Shown here one piece after another: positions 48,574 to 59,634 of a stretch of 64,000 bases of DNA. A program made the position numbers and the translations under genes. This DNA is from Gracilibacillus halophilus YIM-C55.5 (GTDB lineage: Bacteria > Bacillota > Bacilli > Bacillales > Amphibacillaceae). The notes under the pieces were generated by a model that was given only the letters and a program-made list of their open reading frames with translations, did not search any database and had not been told where the DNA came from. The number at the start of each line of letters is the position of its first letter. Position 1 is the first letter of the stretch. Location of the stretch: NCBI RefSeq assembly GCF_000359605.1, contig NZ_APML01000022.1, positions 56,836 through 120,835 of the forward strand, in the 5' to 3' direction.

Positions 48574-50412
48574 ATGGCAACGAGTGATACCATCAATCAA
48601 CAAAAAGCCAATCGTCCGCACTTAAAGCGATTTTACTATCCACTTGATCAAGCGGTAGAGAAACCTTTTAACTGGAAACAAATGTTACGTTTGTTACGAT
48701 ATCTACTCCCATACAGTAAAACATTATTGCCAGGTGCTGTCATCGCAATGCTCATATCCACAGCTGTTCGACTGGTCGTACCGATTATAATTGGTAAAGT
48801 AGTCATTGATGTTGCTATTGATAATCGGGATGTCACATTATTAACGTATCTCATCATAGGTGTTTCGCTTCTGTACGTCATTAGTTATGTTGGTAATATG
48901 TTTCGAATCAAATGGGTGAATATTTTAGGTCAGCGTGTTATTTATGATTTAAGAGAAACTTTGTTCTCACACGTTCAAAGACTGTCACATAACTTTTTCG
49001 ATAAACGTTCGGCTGGTTCCATACTCGTTCGGATACTGAATGATGTCAATTCACTACAAGAATTATTTACGAACGGGATCATTAATTTACTGATGGATGT
49101 CGTCATGTTATCAGGCATCATTGTCATCTTATTTGTATTGAGTCCACCTCTTGCTTTAGCCGTTTTGGTGATTCTACCCATCATGTTTTTCATTTCGACG
49201 AAGTTACGACGTCGGATTCGTCGCTCATGGCAAGATGTTCGGATTCAAAAGTCAAGATTAAACTCGCATTTAAATGAAAGTATGCAAGGCATTCGTATTA
49301 CACAATCTTTTGCCCAAGAGAAAGAAAATACCGAGTTTTTCAATGGTGTAAATACCGATAATTTTGAAAAAGAAAGAACGGCGATGAAAAAGAGTGCATA
49401 CTTTGGGCCGTTTGTAGAAATGAGTAATGCTATTGGAACCGTTATTTTAATCGCTTACGGCTCGCACTTAATCTTGAATCAAACGATAGAGATTGGAACA
49501 TTTGTATCATTTGCTTTTTATTTAGGGATGTTTTGGGAACCTATTTCGAGGCTGGGGCAAATATATAATCAATTATTAGTGGCAATGGCTTCATCAGAGC
49601 GTATTTTTGAATTTTTAGATGAAGAACCTAATGTGAAAGAAAAGAAACATGCCCAATCATTTACAGACATGCAAGGGAACATCACGTTTGATCAAGTACA
49701 ATTTTCCTACGACGATGATCGAATCGCTTTGCACGAGATTTCGTTAAAGATTAAAAAGGGTCAAACGGTTGCGCTAGTCGGACATACTGGTTCTGGTAAA
49801 TCGACCATCGCAAATCTTATTAGCCGATTTTACGATCCGACAGAAGGTGCTGTATATGTTGATGGATATGACCTTCGAGATATGCGTTTAGATAGTTTGC
49901 GAACGAATATTTCTGTCGTTTTACAGGATACGTTCATTTTTTCAGGGACCATTATGGAAAACATTCGATTTGGTCGGCCAGATGCAACAGATGATGATGT
50001 GAAAGAAGCTGCTCGTGTAGTAGGTGCGGATGCATTTATACAACGACTTTCCAGCGGATATGAGACGGAAGTAGAAGAAAGAGGGAACATTTTATCTGCT
50101 GGTGAAAGGCAATTGCTCTCATTTGCACGAGCGTTATTAGCAGATCCGCGCATTATTATATTAGATGAGGCAACAGCCAGTATTGATACAGAAACAGAAA
50201 TGCAAATTCAAAAAGCGCTAAAGCGACTTCTAAGCGGACGTACGGCTATTATGATTGCTCACCGATTATCGACTATTCGTGAAGCAGATAATATTATTGT
50301 GTTAGAAAACGGAAAAATATTAGAACAGGGCAATCACGATGAATTAATGAAACGTGAGGGAGAATATTATCATCTTGTGAAATCACAGTTTGATATGCTT
50401 GATGCCTTGTAG
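48574..50412 (+). CDS. Heterodimeric ABC exporter subunit B
   Basis: 612 residues with six spans and an ATPase. Walker A GHTGSGKST, Walker B IIILDEATASID with the catalytic Glu intact, but a variant signature LSAGER instead of LSGGQ. The altered signature contacts the Asp-bearing site of the partner, so the two deviations fall in the same ATP pocket, as expected for an asymmetric exporter (B. subtilis YfiC-like). AAAGGAGGG precedes ATG 48574. It is the second gene of a two-gene operon ending in a terminator. Confidence 0.9.
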   Translation: MATSDTINQQKANRPHLKRFYYPLDQAVEKPFNWKQMLRLLRYLLPYSKTLLPGAVIAMLISTAVRLVVPIIIGKVVIDVAIDNRDVTLLTYLIIGVSLLYVISYVGNMFRIKWVNILGQRVIYDLRETLFSHVQRLSHNFFDKRSAGSILVRILNDVNSLQELFTNGIINLLMDVVMLSGIIVILFVLSPPLALAVLVILPIMFFISTKLRRRIRRSWQDVRIQKSRLNSHLNESMQGIRITQSFAQEKENTEFFNGVNTDNFEKERTAMKKSAYFGPFVEMSNAIGTVILIAYGSHLILNQTIEIGTFVSFAFYLGMFWEPISRLGQIYNQLLVAMASSERIFEFLDEEPNVKEKKHAQSFTDMQGNITFDQVQFSYDDDRIALHEISLKIKKGQTVALVGHTGSGKSTIANLISRFYDPTEGAVYVDGYDLRDMRLDSLRTNISVVLQDTFIFSGTIMENIRFGRPDATDDDVKEAARVVGADAFIQRLSSGYETEVEERGNILSAGERQLLSFARALLADPRIIILDEATASIDTETEMQIQKALKRLLSGRTAIMIAHRLSTIREADNIIVLENGKILEQGNHDELMKREGEYYHLVKSQFDMLDAL

Positions 50413-50419
50413 TTCATGC

Positions 50420-50454
50420 GTAAATCAGATTGTTATGATCTGGTTTACTTTTTT
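50420..50454 (+). terminator. Terminator of the ABC exporter operon
   Basis: GTAAATCAGAT (50420-50430) pairs with ATCTGGTTTAC (50438-50448), followed by six T. Confidence 0.9.
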
Positions 50455-50522
50455 GTATTTTGCCTCTATGATGAATATGAAAGTAAAATTTTCTAGAGAT
50501 TATGGAAGTTGGAGGAATCATG

Positions 50523-51194
50523 ATGAAACGCGAGTTTGCAGTAATTGGTCTAGGTCGTTTTGGTGGCAGTATATGTCGTGAATTAAGTGAAGAAGGGATG
50601 GACGTTCTAGCGATTGATGCTGATGAAGATAAAATTGATGAATTTAAAGATATCGCTGCACATGCTGTAATTGCAGATACAACGGATGATAAAGTTCTAA
50701 AAGAGTTAGGGATACGGAATATTGAACACGTTATTGTGGCGATCGGTGATAATATTCAAGCAAGTATTTTAACTACTATTATGTTAAAAGAACTTGGTAT
50801 TAAGACATTAACTGTGAAAGCACAGAATGACTACCACGAAAAAGTGTTGAAGAAGATTGGCGCGGATTATGTTGTCCATCCTGAAAGAGATATGGGGAGA
50901 CGAATAGCGCACAGCATCATTTCTACCAACATTTTAGACCATCTAGAGCTCTCTGATGATCACAGTATCGTGGAAGTAAAAGCAGGAAAACGGATGGATG
51001 GAAAAACATTAGTAGATCTTGATATTCGCGCTCAATATGGATGTAATATTGTTGCTATTAAAGAAGCAGATGAAAAAGGTATTAATGTTTCGCCGATGGC
51101 TACCCAAACGATTGAGGCAGATGATATCTTAATCGTTATTGGTGCCGATAAAGATATATCTAGATTCGAAAAGCAATTGGTTGTAGAAGACTAA
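50523..51194 (+). CDS. ktrC: Potassium uptake regulatory subunit KtrC
   Basis: A cytosolic RCK-domain protein of about 223 residues that gates a KtrB/KtrD-type potassium channel. The Rossmann motif GLGRFGGSICREL lies at residues 8-20, with the nucleotide-pocket acids in DADEDKIDEF; the C-terminal RCK_C domain (140-222) binds c-di-AMP in this family. ATG 50523 is spaced 7 bases from GGAGG; another ATG is immediately before it. The gene precedes rnjA and rpoY as ykqB does in B. subtilis, hence KtrC rather than KtrA. Confidence 0.88.
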   Translation: MKREFAVIGLGRFGGSICRELSEEGMDVLAIDADEDKIDEFKDIAAHAVIADTTDDKVLKELGIRNIEHVIVAIGDNIQASILTTIMLKELGIKTLTVKAQNDYHEKVLKKIGADYVVHPERDMGRRIAHSIISTNILDHLELSDDHSIVEVKAGKRMDGKTLVDLDIRAQYGCNIVAIKEADEKGINVSPMATQTIEADDILIVIGADKDISRFEKQLVVED

Positions 51195-51235
51195 AAAACA
51201 AGCCCTAAGTGTTTGGTTCACTTAGGGCTTGTTTT
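51195..51235. terminator. Bidirectional terminator between ktrC and rnjA
   Basis: AAAACAAGCCCTAAGTG (51195-51211) and CACTTAGGGCTTGTTTT (51219-51235) form a perfect 17-base stem with a 7-base loop between converging genes. Confidence 0.95.
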
Positions 51236-51237
51236 CA

Positions 51238-52905
51238 TTAGACTTCCATAATGATTGGTAAAATCATTGGACGTCGTTTGGTTTTATCAAATAGGAAAGG
51301 AGCAATTGTATCGGTAATTTCATTTTTGATCTCCGACCATTGTGTTGTTCGTCGTTCCATAACTTTTTCAAGATGCTTGGCAACGATTTTCTGAGCTTGA
51401 TTAATTAAATCTTCAGATTCTCGCATATAGACAAAACCTCTTGAAATGATATCTGGTCCAGATGCAATATGGAACTCCTTCATATTGATGCTAACGACAA
51501 CAATCACTAATCCCTCTTCAGATAATATTCGACGATCTCGTAACACAATATTTCCAATATCTCCAATTCCGCTACCGTCAACATAAACAGAACCGGATGG
51601 AATCTTACCAGCAACGGAAGCATGATCTTTACCGAGCGCTAATACTTCTCCGTTATCCATAACGAAGCTTTGTTTTGTTGGGACGCCACATGCTTCTGCT
51701 AGTTTTGTATGTTCTTTTAACATACGATATTCACCATGAATCGGCATGAAAAACTTCGGCTGAATAAGTTTTAACATTAATTTTTGTTCTTCTTGTCCAC
51801 CATGTCCAGACGTATGAATGTCATTTAATGGTCCATGAATGACTTCTGCTCCTGCGCGGTAGAGACGGTCGATAATGCGACTGACACTGATCGTATTCCC
51901 AGGGATTGGTGATGAGGAGAATACGACTGTATCACCAGGTGTCATTTGAATTTGTCGGTGTGTACCATTTGCAATTCTAGACAGTGCGGCCATTGGTTCA
52001 CCTTGTGAGCCTGTACATAAAATGGCTACTTCGTCGGCGGGTAGTTGATTAATTTGATTAGCGTCAATGAACGTATCCTTTGGAGCACGAATATAACCTA
52101 ATTCCAATCCAATTTTAATGGAAGCTTCCATACTCCGCCCAAATACAGCAATTTTTCGATTGTTTTTGACCGCAGCTTCAACAGCTTGCTGAAGGCGGTG
52201 AATATTGGACGCAAAGGTAGCAAAAATTAATCTACCTTCTACCCGAGAGAAAATATCGTGAATACTGTCACCAACTACGCGTTCTGATAAGGTGAAGCCA
52301 GAAACTTCACTATTCGTACTATCGGAAAGTAAGCATAATACCCCTTCTTTTCCGATCTCTGCCATTTTAGCAATGTTTGCAGGTTCACCGACCGGTGTGA
52401 AGTCGAACTTGAAATCACCTGTATGAACAACATTTCCTGGCGGCGTTTTAACTACAATACCATAAGAATCCGGAATGCTATGTGTCGTACGAAAAAAAGA
52501 TACAGATGTCTTACGAAACTTAATGACATCATCTTCTTGAAACGTGTGTAATTTTGTTCTACGTAATAATCCGTGTTCATCCAATTTATTGCGGATCAAT
52601 CCTGCTGCTAATTTACCAGCATATATCGGCACATTAATCTCACGTAATAAATAAGGGATACCACCGATGTGGTCTTCATGTCCGTGAGTAATAAAAAGGC
52701 CTTTGATTTTGTCCTGATTTTGTATTAAATACGTATAATCAGGGATGACATAATCAATCCCTAATAGTTCATCTTCTGGAAATTTTATTCCAGCATCTAC
52801 CAGGACAATCTCATCTTGAAACTGTATGCCATAGGTGTTCTTTCCAATCTCGCCGAGTCCACCGAGGGCAAATACAGCTGTTTGATCATTTTTTACAAAT
52901 TTCAT
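51238..52905 (-). CDS. rnjA: Ribonuclease J1
   Basis: A metallo-beta-lactamase/beta-CASP enzyme with 5'-3' exonuclease and endonuclease activity, central to mRNA decay and part of the degradosome-like network. 555 residues, as in B. subtilis RNase J1. The metal motif HGHEDHIGG lies near residue 74, with DSTNSE and [10 protein letters not shown] further on. ATG 52905 has AGGAG-like bases inside the end of rpoY. It is translated directly after rpoY (2-base gap), the classic ykzG-ykqC pair. Confidence 0.97.
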   Translation of the reverse strand: MKFVKNDQTAVFALGGLGEIGKNTYGIQFQDEIVLVDAGIKFPEDELLGIDYVIPDYTYLIQNQDKIKGLFITHGHEDHIGGIPYLLREINVPIYAGKLAAGLIRNKLDEHGLLRRTKLHTFQEDDVIKFRKTSVSFFRTTHSIPDSYGIVVKTPPGNVVHTGDFKFDFTPVGEPANIAKMAEIGKEGVLCLLSDSTNSEVSGFTLSERVVGDSIHDIFSRVEGRLIFATFASNIHRLQQAVEAAVKNNRKIAVFGRSMEASIKIGLELGYIRAPKDTFIDANQINQLPADEVAILCTGSQGEPMAALSRIANGTHRQIQMTPGDTVVFSSSPIPGNTISVSRIIDRLYRAGAEVIHGPLNDIHTSGHGGQEEQKLMLKLIQPKFFMPIHGEYRMLKEHTKLAEACGVPTKQSFVMDNGEVLALGKDHASVAGKIPSGSVYVDGSGIGDIGNIVLRDRRILSEEGLVIVVVSINMKEFHIASGPDIISRGFVYMRESEDLINQAQKIVAKHLEKVMERRTTQWSEIKNEITDTIAPFLFDKTKRRPMILPIIMEV

Positions 52906-52907
52906 AA

Positions 52908-53117
52908 TTAGGCGTTCTCCACTTTAAAATCTTCTGATTGTTGTTCGTATGCCAAATGATCCTCGTTTAATGCTTGGATGAACTCGATATTAATTTGATG
53001 ATCTTTTAAATAATGGCGAACTTCCCGTTCAGCATCTGCTTCAACATACAGAGCTTTTGTATTTTCACGAACAGGAATTTCATCTGGTCGATCTTGATAA
53101 AGTACTTTATATATCAT
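52908..53117 (-). CDS. rpoY: RNA polymerase epsilon subunit
   Basis: A 69-residue protein that binds the RNA polymerase core in Bacilli (formerly YkzG, DUF1447). Start [18 protein letters not shown], middle [18 protein letters not shown] and an acidic tail. ATG 53117 follows AAAGGAGAG; the open frame extends upstream without a site. Position before rnjA confirms identity. Confidence 0.93.
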   Translation of the reverse strand: MIYKVLYQDRPDEIPVRENTKALYVEADAEREVRHYLKDHQINIEFIQALNEDHLAYEQQSEDFKVENA

Positions 53118-53139
53118 TATATCTCTCCTTTTATCTTTC

Positions 53140-53280
53140 TTATTGCGATTCATTATCTTTTTTGGATTCTATGGTTGATTGCTGTAATTTCATTGAACGA
53201 CGAAATGTAGTTGGCACACCTTTTTTCCTTAATACATCACGTAACCGTCTTTTTAACTTCTCTTTCAGCCGTTTTAACAT
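53140..53280 (-). CDS. Short basic protein (46 aa), unknown
   Basis: A 46-residue ORF from ATG 53280 with AAAGGAG and AGG upstream. The N-terminus is a highly basic amphipathic helix (KRLKEKLKRRLRDVLRKKG), followed by a polar tail. It ends 22 bases before rpoY and may be transcribed with it. I do not know a family; the composition suggests nucleic-acid or ribosome binding. Confidence 0.55.
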   Translation of the reverse strand: MLKRLKEKLKRRLRDVLRKKGVPTTFRRSMKLQQSTIESKKDNESQ

Positions 53281-53540
53281 GGTTACCTCGAACTCCTTTC
53301 TATAATGAGTATAGAAAGATAAGCACGTAGTTAGAATGAACCGATCCAATCCCTATTACTAACTAGTATAGTATGATTCGGAAAAATTTGAAACAAAAAA
53401 GTTTGATAAATTGAAATATTTTTTCTTTCTGGAACGACATTGAGCCAATCAAACAGTTAATGAAATTCTACAAAGCGTCCTTACATACTCATTATGTATA
53501 GGTTTGCCAATGAGGCATTCCTTATGCATTTGCTTTTTCA

Positions 53541-53549
53541 TGTTATAAT
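53541..53549 (+). promoter_or_regulatory. Extended -10 promoter of ykrA
   Basis: TGTTATAAT carries the extended TGn plus a perfect -10 box. No good -35 box is 17 bases upstream. It lies 63 bases before ykrA. The rest of the stretch 53281-53611 shows only AT-rich DNA. Confidence 0.55.
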
Positions 53550-53611
53550 ATATGAAGTGTATATACAGCTACATGAACAACTATAGAACAAAGAAGTGAG
53601 GAGATCTAACG

Positions 53612-54382
53612 ATGAGTCAACCGATTATATTTTTAGATATTGATGGGACGATTTCAGATCACGATAAGAACATTCCGAAAGCGACGAAAGATGCCGTCAA
53701 TCAATTGCATAAAAATGGTGCATCTGTCGTAATTGCTACGGGACGAGCTCCATTTATGTTTCAAGACATCATGCAAGAATTACAGATTCATTCCTACATA
53801 AGCTTTAACGGTCAGTATGTTGTATATAAAGGAAAAGTTGTCCATGACCATCCATTACCTGTTGAACAGTTACAAAAGTTGCAAGATTATAGTCTTAAGC
53901 AAAATGACCCAATCGTGTATCAATCAGTAAATACGATGAAATCAACAGTGACTTATCATCGATATATTGAAGAAAGTATGAAAAGTTTGAAACGTGATCA
54001 TCCGGAGTATGACGACTCTTTTTATCGTTCGCAGCCGATCTATCAAGCTTTAATATTTAATGAAGATAAAGAAGAAGCTTACGAAAAGCAGTTTGAACAA
54101 ATGCGTTTTGTCCGTTGGCATGAGTATTCTTGTGATGTATTACCAGCCGTTGGTTCCAAAGCATATGGTATTGAACAATTTATCAATAACCTTGGATTAG
54201 ATTGGAAAGATACTTACGCTTTTGGTGATGGGTTAAATGATCAAGAGATGCTAGAGAAAGTGAATGTAGGCGTAGCGATGGGCAATAGTGTAGAACCACT
54301 AAAAGTAAAAGCGGACGCTGTAACTGATGATGTTTCAGCAAACGGATTGGCCAATGGACTAAAAAAACTAAAACTCATATAA
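53612..54382 (+). CDS. ykrA: HAD-family (Cof-type) phosphatase YkrA
   Basis: 256 residues. HAD motifs are DIDGTIS at residues 8-14 (nucleophile Asp), ATGRAP near 44, Lys near 190, and FGDGLNDQEML near 206. The C2 cap lies between motifs. The Cof subfamily dephosphorylates sugar phosphates or cofactor intermediates; the substrate is not predictable. The gene order rpoY-ykrA-def matches B. subtilis. The terminator spans its stop. Confidence 0.9.
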   Translation: MSQPIIFLDIDGTISDHDKNIPKATKDAVNQLHKNGASVVIATGRAPFMFQDIMQELQIHSYISFNGQYVVYKGKVVHDHPLPVEQLQKLQDYSLKQNDPIVYQSVNTMKSTVTYHRYIEESMKSLKRDHPEYDDSFYRSQPIYQALIFNEDKEEAYEKQFEQMRFVRWHEYSCDVLPAVGSKAYGIEQFINNLGLDWKDTYAFGDGLNDQEMLEKVNVGVAMGNSVEPLKVKADAVTDDVSANGLANGLKKLKLI

Positions 54383-54410
54383 GAAGGGAGGCTTTCCTTT
54401 CTTATATGAG
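54374..54410. terminator. Bidirectional terminator between ykrA and def
   Basis: CTCATATAAG (54374-54383) and CTTATATGAG (54401-54410) form a perfect stem that includes the ykrA stop codon. Confidence 0.8.
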
Positions 54411-54423
54411 CAATATCGATGGA

Positions 54424-54978
54424 TTATTGATCGCATGGTTTGGCGTTTTCAGGTGCAAGAAATGGATCTTGTTTGTTAATATGGTCGTAGAACATGACGC
54501 CATTTAGATGATCAATTTCATGTTGAAACACGATCGCTGCATATCCTCTTAATTTTAACGTGATTTCATTTCCTTCCAAATCAGTAGCTTTGATTGTTAC
54601 TTTTCGATAGCGAGGAACATACCCTGGAACTTCACGGTCAACAGATAAACAACCTTCTCCTCCAGATAAATACGTTTGGGCAACGGAATGGCTAACGATT
54701 TTCGGATTAAATAAACCGTAACTATATTCTACATCATCAAAGTCAGTGAAATGCACAGCCATCATTCGTTTTGATAACCCAATTTGTGGTGCCGCTAAAC
54801 CGACGCCAGGTCGCAAATTGTACTTTTCGGCGATTTCTTCATCTTGACTATTTTTTAAAAAGGTAAGCATCTCTTCTAACGTATTTTTATCATCTGTTGA
54901 TGGTGGCATTTCCACATCTTTTGCTACTTGAGTTAAGATGGGATTGCCTTCTTTCACAATATCATCCATTGTAATCAT
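54424..54978 (-). CDS. def: Peptide deformylase
   Basis: Removes the N-formyl group from new proteins. 184 residues from ATG 54978 (site GGGGTG), equal in length to B. subtilis DefB. Motif 1 [10 protein letters not shown] near 60, motif 2 EGCLSV near 110 (metal Cys) and motif 3 HEIDHLNG near 153. The longer frame upstream to 55101 is AT-rich and not conserved. Gene order ykrA-def-ykyA is conserved. Confidence 0.95.
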   Translation of the reverse strand: MITMDDIVKEGNPILTQVAKDVEMPPSTDDKNTLEEMLTFLKNSQDEEIAEKYNLRPGVGLAAPQIGLSKRMMAVHFTDFDDVEYSYGLFNPKIVSHSVAQTYLSGGEGCLSVDREVPGYVPRYRKVTIKATDLEGNEITLKLRGYAAIVFQHEIDHLNGVMFYDHINKQDPFLAPENAKPCDQ

Positions 54979-55187
54979 GATTTTTTCACCCCATAAATTA
55001 TCTTTTGCATTTATTATCATAACGAATTTGATAAAAAAAATATAGTTAAAGTTATTATAGGATTGTTGTATAAGCAAAACATAATTTTCATTTGTCTTCA
55101 TATAATATTTTTAGAGTCAATCCTATCATCATATGTTATAATAGACGAGTCAATATAGAGAATAAAACTAGGAGGAACATTTGGGAG

Positions 55188-55835
55188 ATGAGAAAATTAG
55201 GCATTTTAGTTACGATGATCACCATGCTGTTGCTCATTGGATGTAATCAAGAATCGACCGTTGAGAAAATGTATGATCATCTAGAAACAGCAGTAGAGTT
55301 AGAACAGCCATTTGCTGAAAAACAAGATACGTTTTCTGAGTTAGAAGAACGAGATCAAGAAATATACAATGAATTAATTCAATTATCTGCAGATGAGTTG
55401 GACAAAATTGAATCATTGACTGGTGAAGCATTAAATAATATTGAAGAAAGAAAAAAAATCTTAGCTGATGAAAAAGAAAGCATGAAGAGCGCAGAGGAAG
55501 AATTTTTGAAAGCGAAAAAATTAGTTTCTGATTTGGATGATCCGTTGCAAGAGACTGCAAATGAAATGATAACAACGATGGAAGAACGGTATCAAACATA
55601 CTATGAATTAAATGATGCTTATATGGTATCACTAGAAGAAGAAAAAGCCCTCTACGAATTGTTTCAAAAAGAGGATTTAACTGAGGAAGAATTGAGTAAT
55701 CTAATCAATACGGTCAATCAACAATATGAAACGTTAATGGAATTAAACGATACATTCAATGAATTAACAAATACATATAATGACCAAAAGGCTAATTTTT
55801 ATCAAGAGGCCGATCTAAATATTGTTCAAGACTAA
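55188..55835 (+). CDS. ykyA: YkyA-type cell-wall binding lipoprotein
   Basis: About 215 residues. Signal peptide with lipobox LLLIGC at residues 14-19, then a long helical, acidic coiled-coil domain (PF10368), rich in Glu and Leu, with no Cys after the lipid anchor. AGGAGG lies 12 bases before ATG 55188. The longer frame from 55092 would destroy the signal. It precedes pdhA as in B. subtilis, and the function is not established. Confidence 0.85.
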   Translation: MRKLGILVTMITMLLLIGCNQESTVEKMYDHLETAVELEQPFAEKQDTFSELEERDQEIYNELIQLSADELDKIESLTGEALNNIEERKKILADEKESMKSAEEEFLKAKKLVSDLDDPLQETANEMITTMEERYQTYYELNDAYMVSLEEEKALYELFQKEDLTEEELSNLINTVNQQYETLMELNDTFNELTNTYNDQKANFYQEADLNIVQD

Positions 55836-55863
55836 AACTTCTGCAACATGCGGAAGTTTTTTA
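55834..55863 (+). terminator. Terminator of ykyA
   Basis: AAAACTTCTGC (55834-55844) pairs with GCGGAAGTTTT (55850-55860), with one mismatch, and TTT follows. The stretch 55864-56150 is gene-free; a 62-residue minus-strand frame there has no ribosome site. Confidence 0.8.
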
Positions 55864-56150
55864 TTTTTGTTTATTTTAAATTGGTACAGATGAAAAAAAT
55901 AGATGAAACAGTTACCGATAATGATTGTGAATGAAAAGTTTTAGTTGCATAGGAAATATAAAAATTATAATATTATTTGTGTCAAACTGTTTGACCAACT
56001 GAGCACTATAAGCTAAACTATACTTAATAAAAATTGTACCAATCCATTTCGCTAATAAGAATGTAACAGTTTTTATGCTGCTGGATTGAGTTAGATACAA
56101 GCATGTAGGTATACCAATTACGATATGTTTGGTACAGATTTTTGAATCTT

Positions 56151-56179
56151 TTGGGAAAGCTATTCCTGATGATTATAAT
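56151..56179 (+). promoter_or_regulatory. Sigma-A promoter of the pdh operon
   Basis: TTGGGA (56151-56156) and TATAAT (56174-56179) are 17 bases apart, with a perfect -10. The pdhA start lies 31 bases later, behind AGAGGTGA. Confidence 0.6.
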
Positions 56180-56204
56180 TTGCAATGAAGAAAGGAAGAG
56201 GTGA

Positions 56205-57293
<1,089 letters not shown>

Positions 57294-57296
57294 ACT

Positions 57297-58274
57297 ATGG
57301 CTCAAATGACGATGATTCAAGCAATCACTGAAGCATTACGCACAGAGTTGAAAAACGATGAGAATGTTCTCGTCTTTGGTGAAGATGTCGGACAAAACGG
57401 TGGTGTGTTCCGTGCGACTGAAGGATTGCAACAAGAATTTGGTGAAGACCGAGTTTTTGATACACCTTTAGCTGAATCCGGTATTATTGGAATGTCTACA
57501 GGTCTATCAACACAAGGTTTCAGACCTGTTCCAGAGATCCAATTCTTTGGCTTCGTCTATGAAGCAATGGATGCGATCAATGGACAAATGGCGCGTCTAC
57601 GTTATCGTTCAGGTAATACAGAAAATGCGCCAGTGACAATTCGTTCTCCATTTGGTGGTGGTGTGCATACGCCGGAATTGCATGCGGACTCATTGGAAGG
57701 CTTAATCACACAACAACCAGGTATGAAAGTTGTTATTCCATCGAATCCATATGACGCGAAAGGGTTACTCATTTCTTCTATACGTGATAACGATCCTGTC
57801 GTATATCTGGAGCATATGAAGTTATATCGTTCTTTCCGTGAAGAAGTGCCTGATGAAGATTACACGGTTGATCTTGGCAAAGCGAATGTAAAACGTGAAG
57901 GTACAGATGTAACAATTGTTGCTTATGGCGCGATGGTTCATGCAGCATTAAAAGCGGCTGATGAGTTAGAGCAAGATGGTGTTCAAGCCGAAGTAATTGA
58001 TTTACGTACAGTAATGCCAATTGACTTTGACACCATCGTTGAATCTGTACAGAAAACGAATCGTGTTGTGATGGTACAAGAAGCGCAACGTCAAGCTGGT
58101 ATCGCTTCTTATGTTGTATCACAAATTCAAGAGAGAGCGATCCTTCACTTAGAAGCACCGATTAAGACGGTAGCTGCACCAGACACTGTATATGCATTTA
58201 CACAAGCAGAAGAAGTATGGTTACCAAATTATAAAGATATTACCGAGAAAGTAAACGAAGTTATCCATTTTTAA
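57297..58274 (+). CDS. pdhB: Pyruvate dehydrogenase E1 beta subunit
   Basis: 325 residues. The Pyr domain holds [18 protein letters not shown] near 27 and an active-site Glu in PEIQFFGF; the transketolase C-terminal domain has [15 protein letters not shown] near 208. It starts 3 bases after pdhA, so the two subunits are translated in step. It forms the alpha2-beta2 E1 enzyme. Confidence 0.97.
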   Translation: MAQMTMIQAITEALRTELKNDENVLVFGEDVGQNGGVFRATEGLQQEFGEDRVFDTPLAESGIIGMSTGLSTQGFRPVPEIQFFGFVYEAMDAINGQMARLRYRSGNTENAPVTIRSPFGGGVHTPELHADSLEGLITQQPGMKVVIPSNPYDAKGLLISSIRDNDPVVYLEHMKLYRSFREEVPDEDYTVDLGKANVKREGTDVTIVAYGAMVHAALKAADELEQDGVQAEVIDLRTVMPIDFDTIVESVQKTNRVVMVQEAQRQAGIASYVVSQIQERAILHLEAPIKTVAAPDTVYAFTQAEEVWLPNYKDITEKVNEVIHF

Positions 58275-58356
58275 TTGATAGCTTTCGTTATACCCTGAAT
58301 CGAATAATCAACAACGGATTACAGACTCTATAAAAAAGAGACGGGAGGTCATTTCC

Positions 58357-59631
58357 ATGGCTTATGAATTTAAATTGCCTGACATTGGTGAGGGTATTCA
58401 TGAAGGTGAAATTGCAAAATGGTTTGTCAAAGCTGGCGATGAAATCAAAGAAGATGACGTGCTTTGTGAAGTACAAAATGATAAATCAGTAGTTGAAATT
58501 CCTTCACCAGTTGATGGAACGATTAAAGAAGTACATTTTGACGAAGGTTCAGTAGCGACCGTTGGTGAAACAGTTGTCACAATTGACGCTGAAGGATATG
58601 AAGGTGAAGAATCATCTGATGACCAATCTGAAGGTGAATCAGAAGAGTCAAAACAAGATCAAGCAGAAGAGACGGATCAAAAAACAGATCAACAGCAAGC
58701 ACCAGCTGCTAAAGATCCAAACAAGCGTGTGATTGCTATGCCTTCCGTACGAAAATATGCACGTGACAATGGCGTGAATATAGAAGAGGTACAAGGAACA
58801 GGGAAAAATAATCGTGTCTTAAAAGAAGATATTGATGCATTCTTAAGTGGTGATCAGGCAGAAGAAGCGACAGAAACAACTGATCAGCCGAAAGAAACAA
58901 CAGCTACTCAAGAAGCACCAGCAGGCGAATTCCCTGAAACACGTGAAAAAATGAGTGGTATTCGAAAAGCAATTGCCAATGCGATGGTGAACTCGAAACA
59001 TAAAGCACCACACGTAACGCTTCATGATGAAGTGGATGTAACGGAACTTGTTGCTCATCGTAAGAAGTTTAAGCCAATTGCAGCAGAACAAGATATTAAG
59101 TTGACATATCTTCCATACGTAGTAAAAGCGTTAGTTTCTGCTTTAAGCAAATACCCAATTTTGAATGCTTCTGTGGATGATGAAACAGATGAAATTATTC
59201 ATAAGCATTATTACAATATTGGTATTGCAGCTGATACAGATAAAGGATTGCTTGTACCTGTTGTAAAAGATGCTGATTCTAAATCAATTTTTGCTATTTC
59301 TCAAGAAATCAACGAATTAGCAGGAAAAGCAAGAGATGGAAGCTTGTCCGCTAATGAAATGAAAGGTGCTTCTTGCACAATTACAAACATTGGTTCAGCG
59401 GGTGGTCAGTGGTTCACACCGGTTATCAATTATCCAGAAGCAGCGATTTTAGGTATTGGACGTATTGGGGAAAAACCTGTTGTGCGTGACGGAGAGATTG
59501 TAGTTGCTCCCGTATTAGCACTATCGCTAAGCTTCGATCACCGCATTGTTGATGGAGCTACAGCACAACATGCATTAAATCAGGTAAAACGTCTATTAGA
59601 AGACCCACAACTTATTATGATGGAGGGGTAA
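58357..59631 (+). CDS. pdhC: Dihydrolipoamide acetyltransferase (E2)
   Basis: 424 residues: a lipoyl domain (residues 1-80, lipoyl Lys in NDKSVVEI), an acidic Gln/Glu/Asp/Ser-rich linker, the E1/E3-binding domain ([20 protein letters not shown] near 128), a second linker, and the catalytic core with [10 protein letters not shown] at about 396. It transfers the acetyl group to CoA and forms the scaffold of the complex. GGGAGG precedes ATG 58357, 82 bases after pdhB. Confidence 0.97.
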   Translation: MAYEFKLPDIGEGIHEGEIAKWFVKAGDEIKEDDVLCEVQNDKSVVEIPSPVDGTIKEVHFDEGSVATVGETVVTIDAEGYEGEESSDDQSEGESEESKQDQAEETDQKTDQQQAPAAKDPNKRVIAMPSVRKYARDNGVNIEEVQGTGKNNRVLKEDIDAFLSGDQAEEATETTDQPKETTATQEAPAGEFPETREKMSGIRKAIANAMVNSKHKAPHVTLHDEVDVTELVAHRKKFKPIAAEQDIKLTYLPYVVKALVSALSKYPILNASVDDETDEIIHKHYYNIGIAADTDKGLLVPVVKDADSKSIFAISQEINELAGKARDGSLSANEMKGASCTITNIGSAGGQWFTPVINYPEAAILGIGRIGEKPVVRDGEIVVAPVLALSLSFDHRIVDGATAQHALNQVKRLLEDPQLIMMEG

Positions 59632-59634
59632 TAA

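Noticed and set aside
55234..55632. 132-residue minus-strand frame inside ykyA
   Set aside because: It is antisense to an acidic coiled-coil lipoprotein gene; the open frame is a by-product of its codon use, and no ribosome site was seen.
55912..56100. 62-residue minus-strand frame upstream of pdhA
   Set aside because: AT-rich with no ribosome site and no recognisable domain; the stretch is better explained as promoter-region DNA.
57778..58158. 126-residue minus-strand frame inside pdhB
   Set aside because: Antisense to a highly conserved gene; His/Leu/Gln-rich composition comes from the complementary strand.
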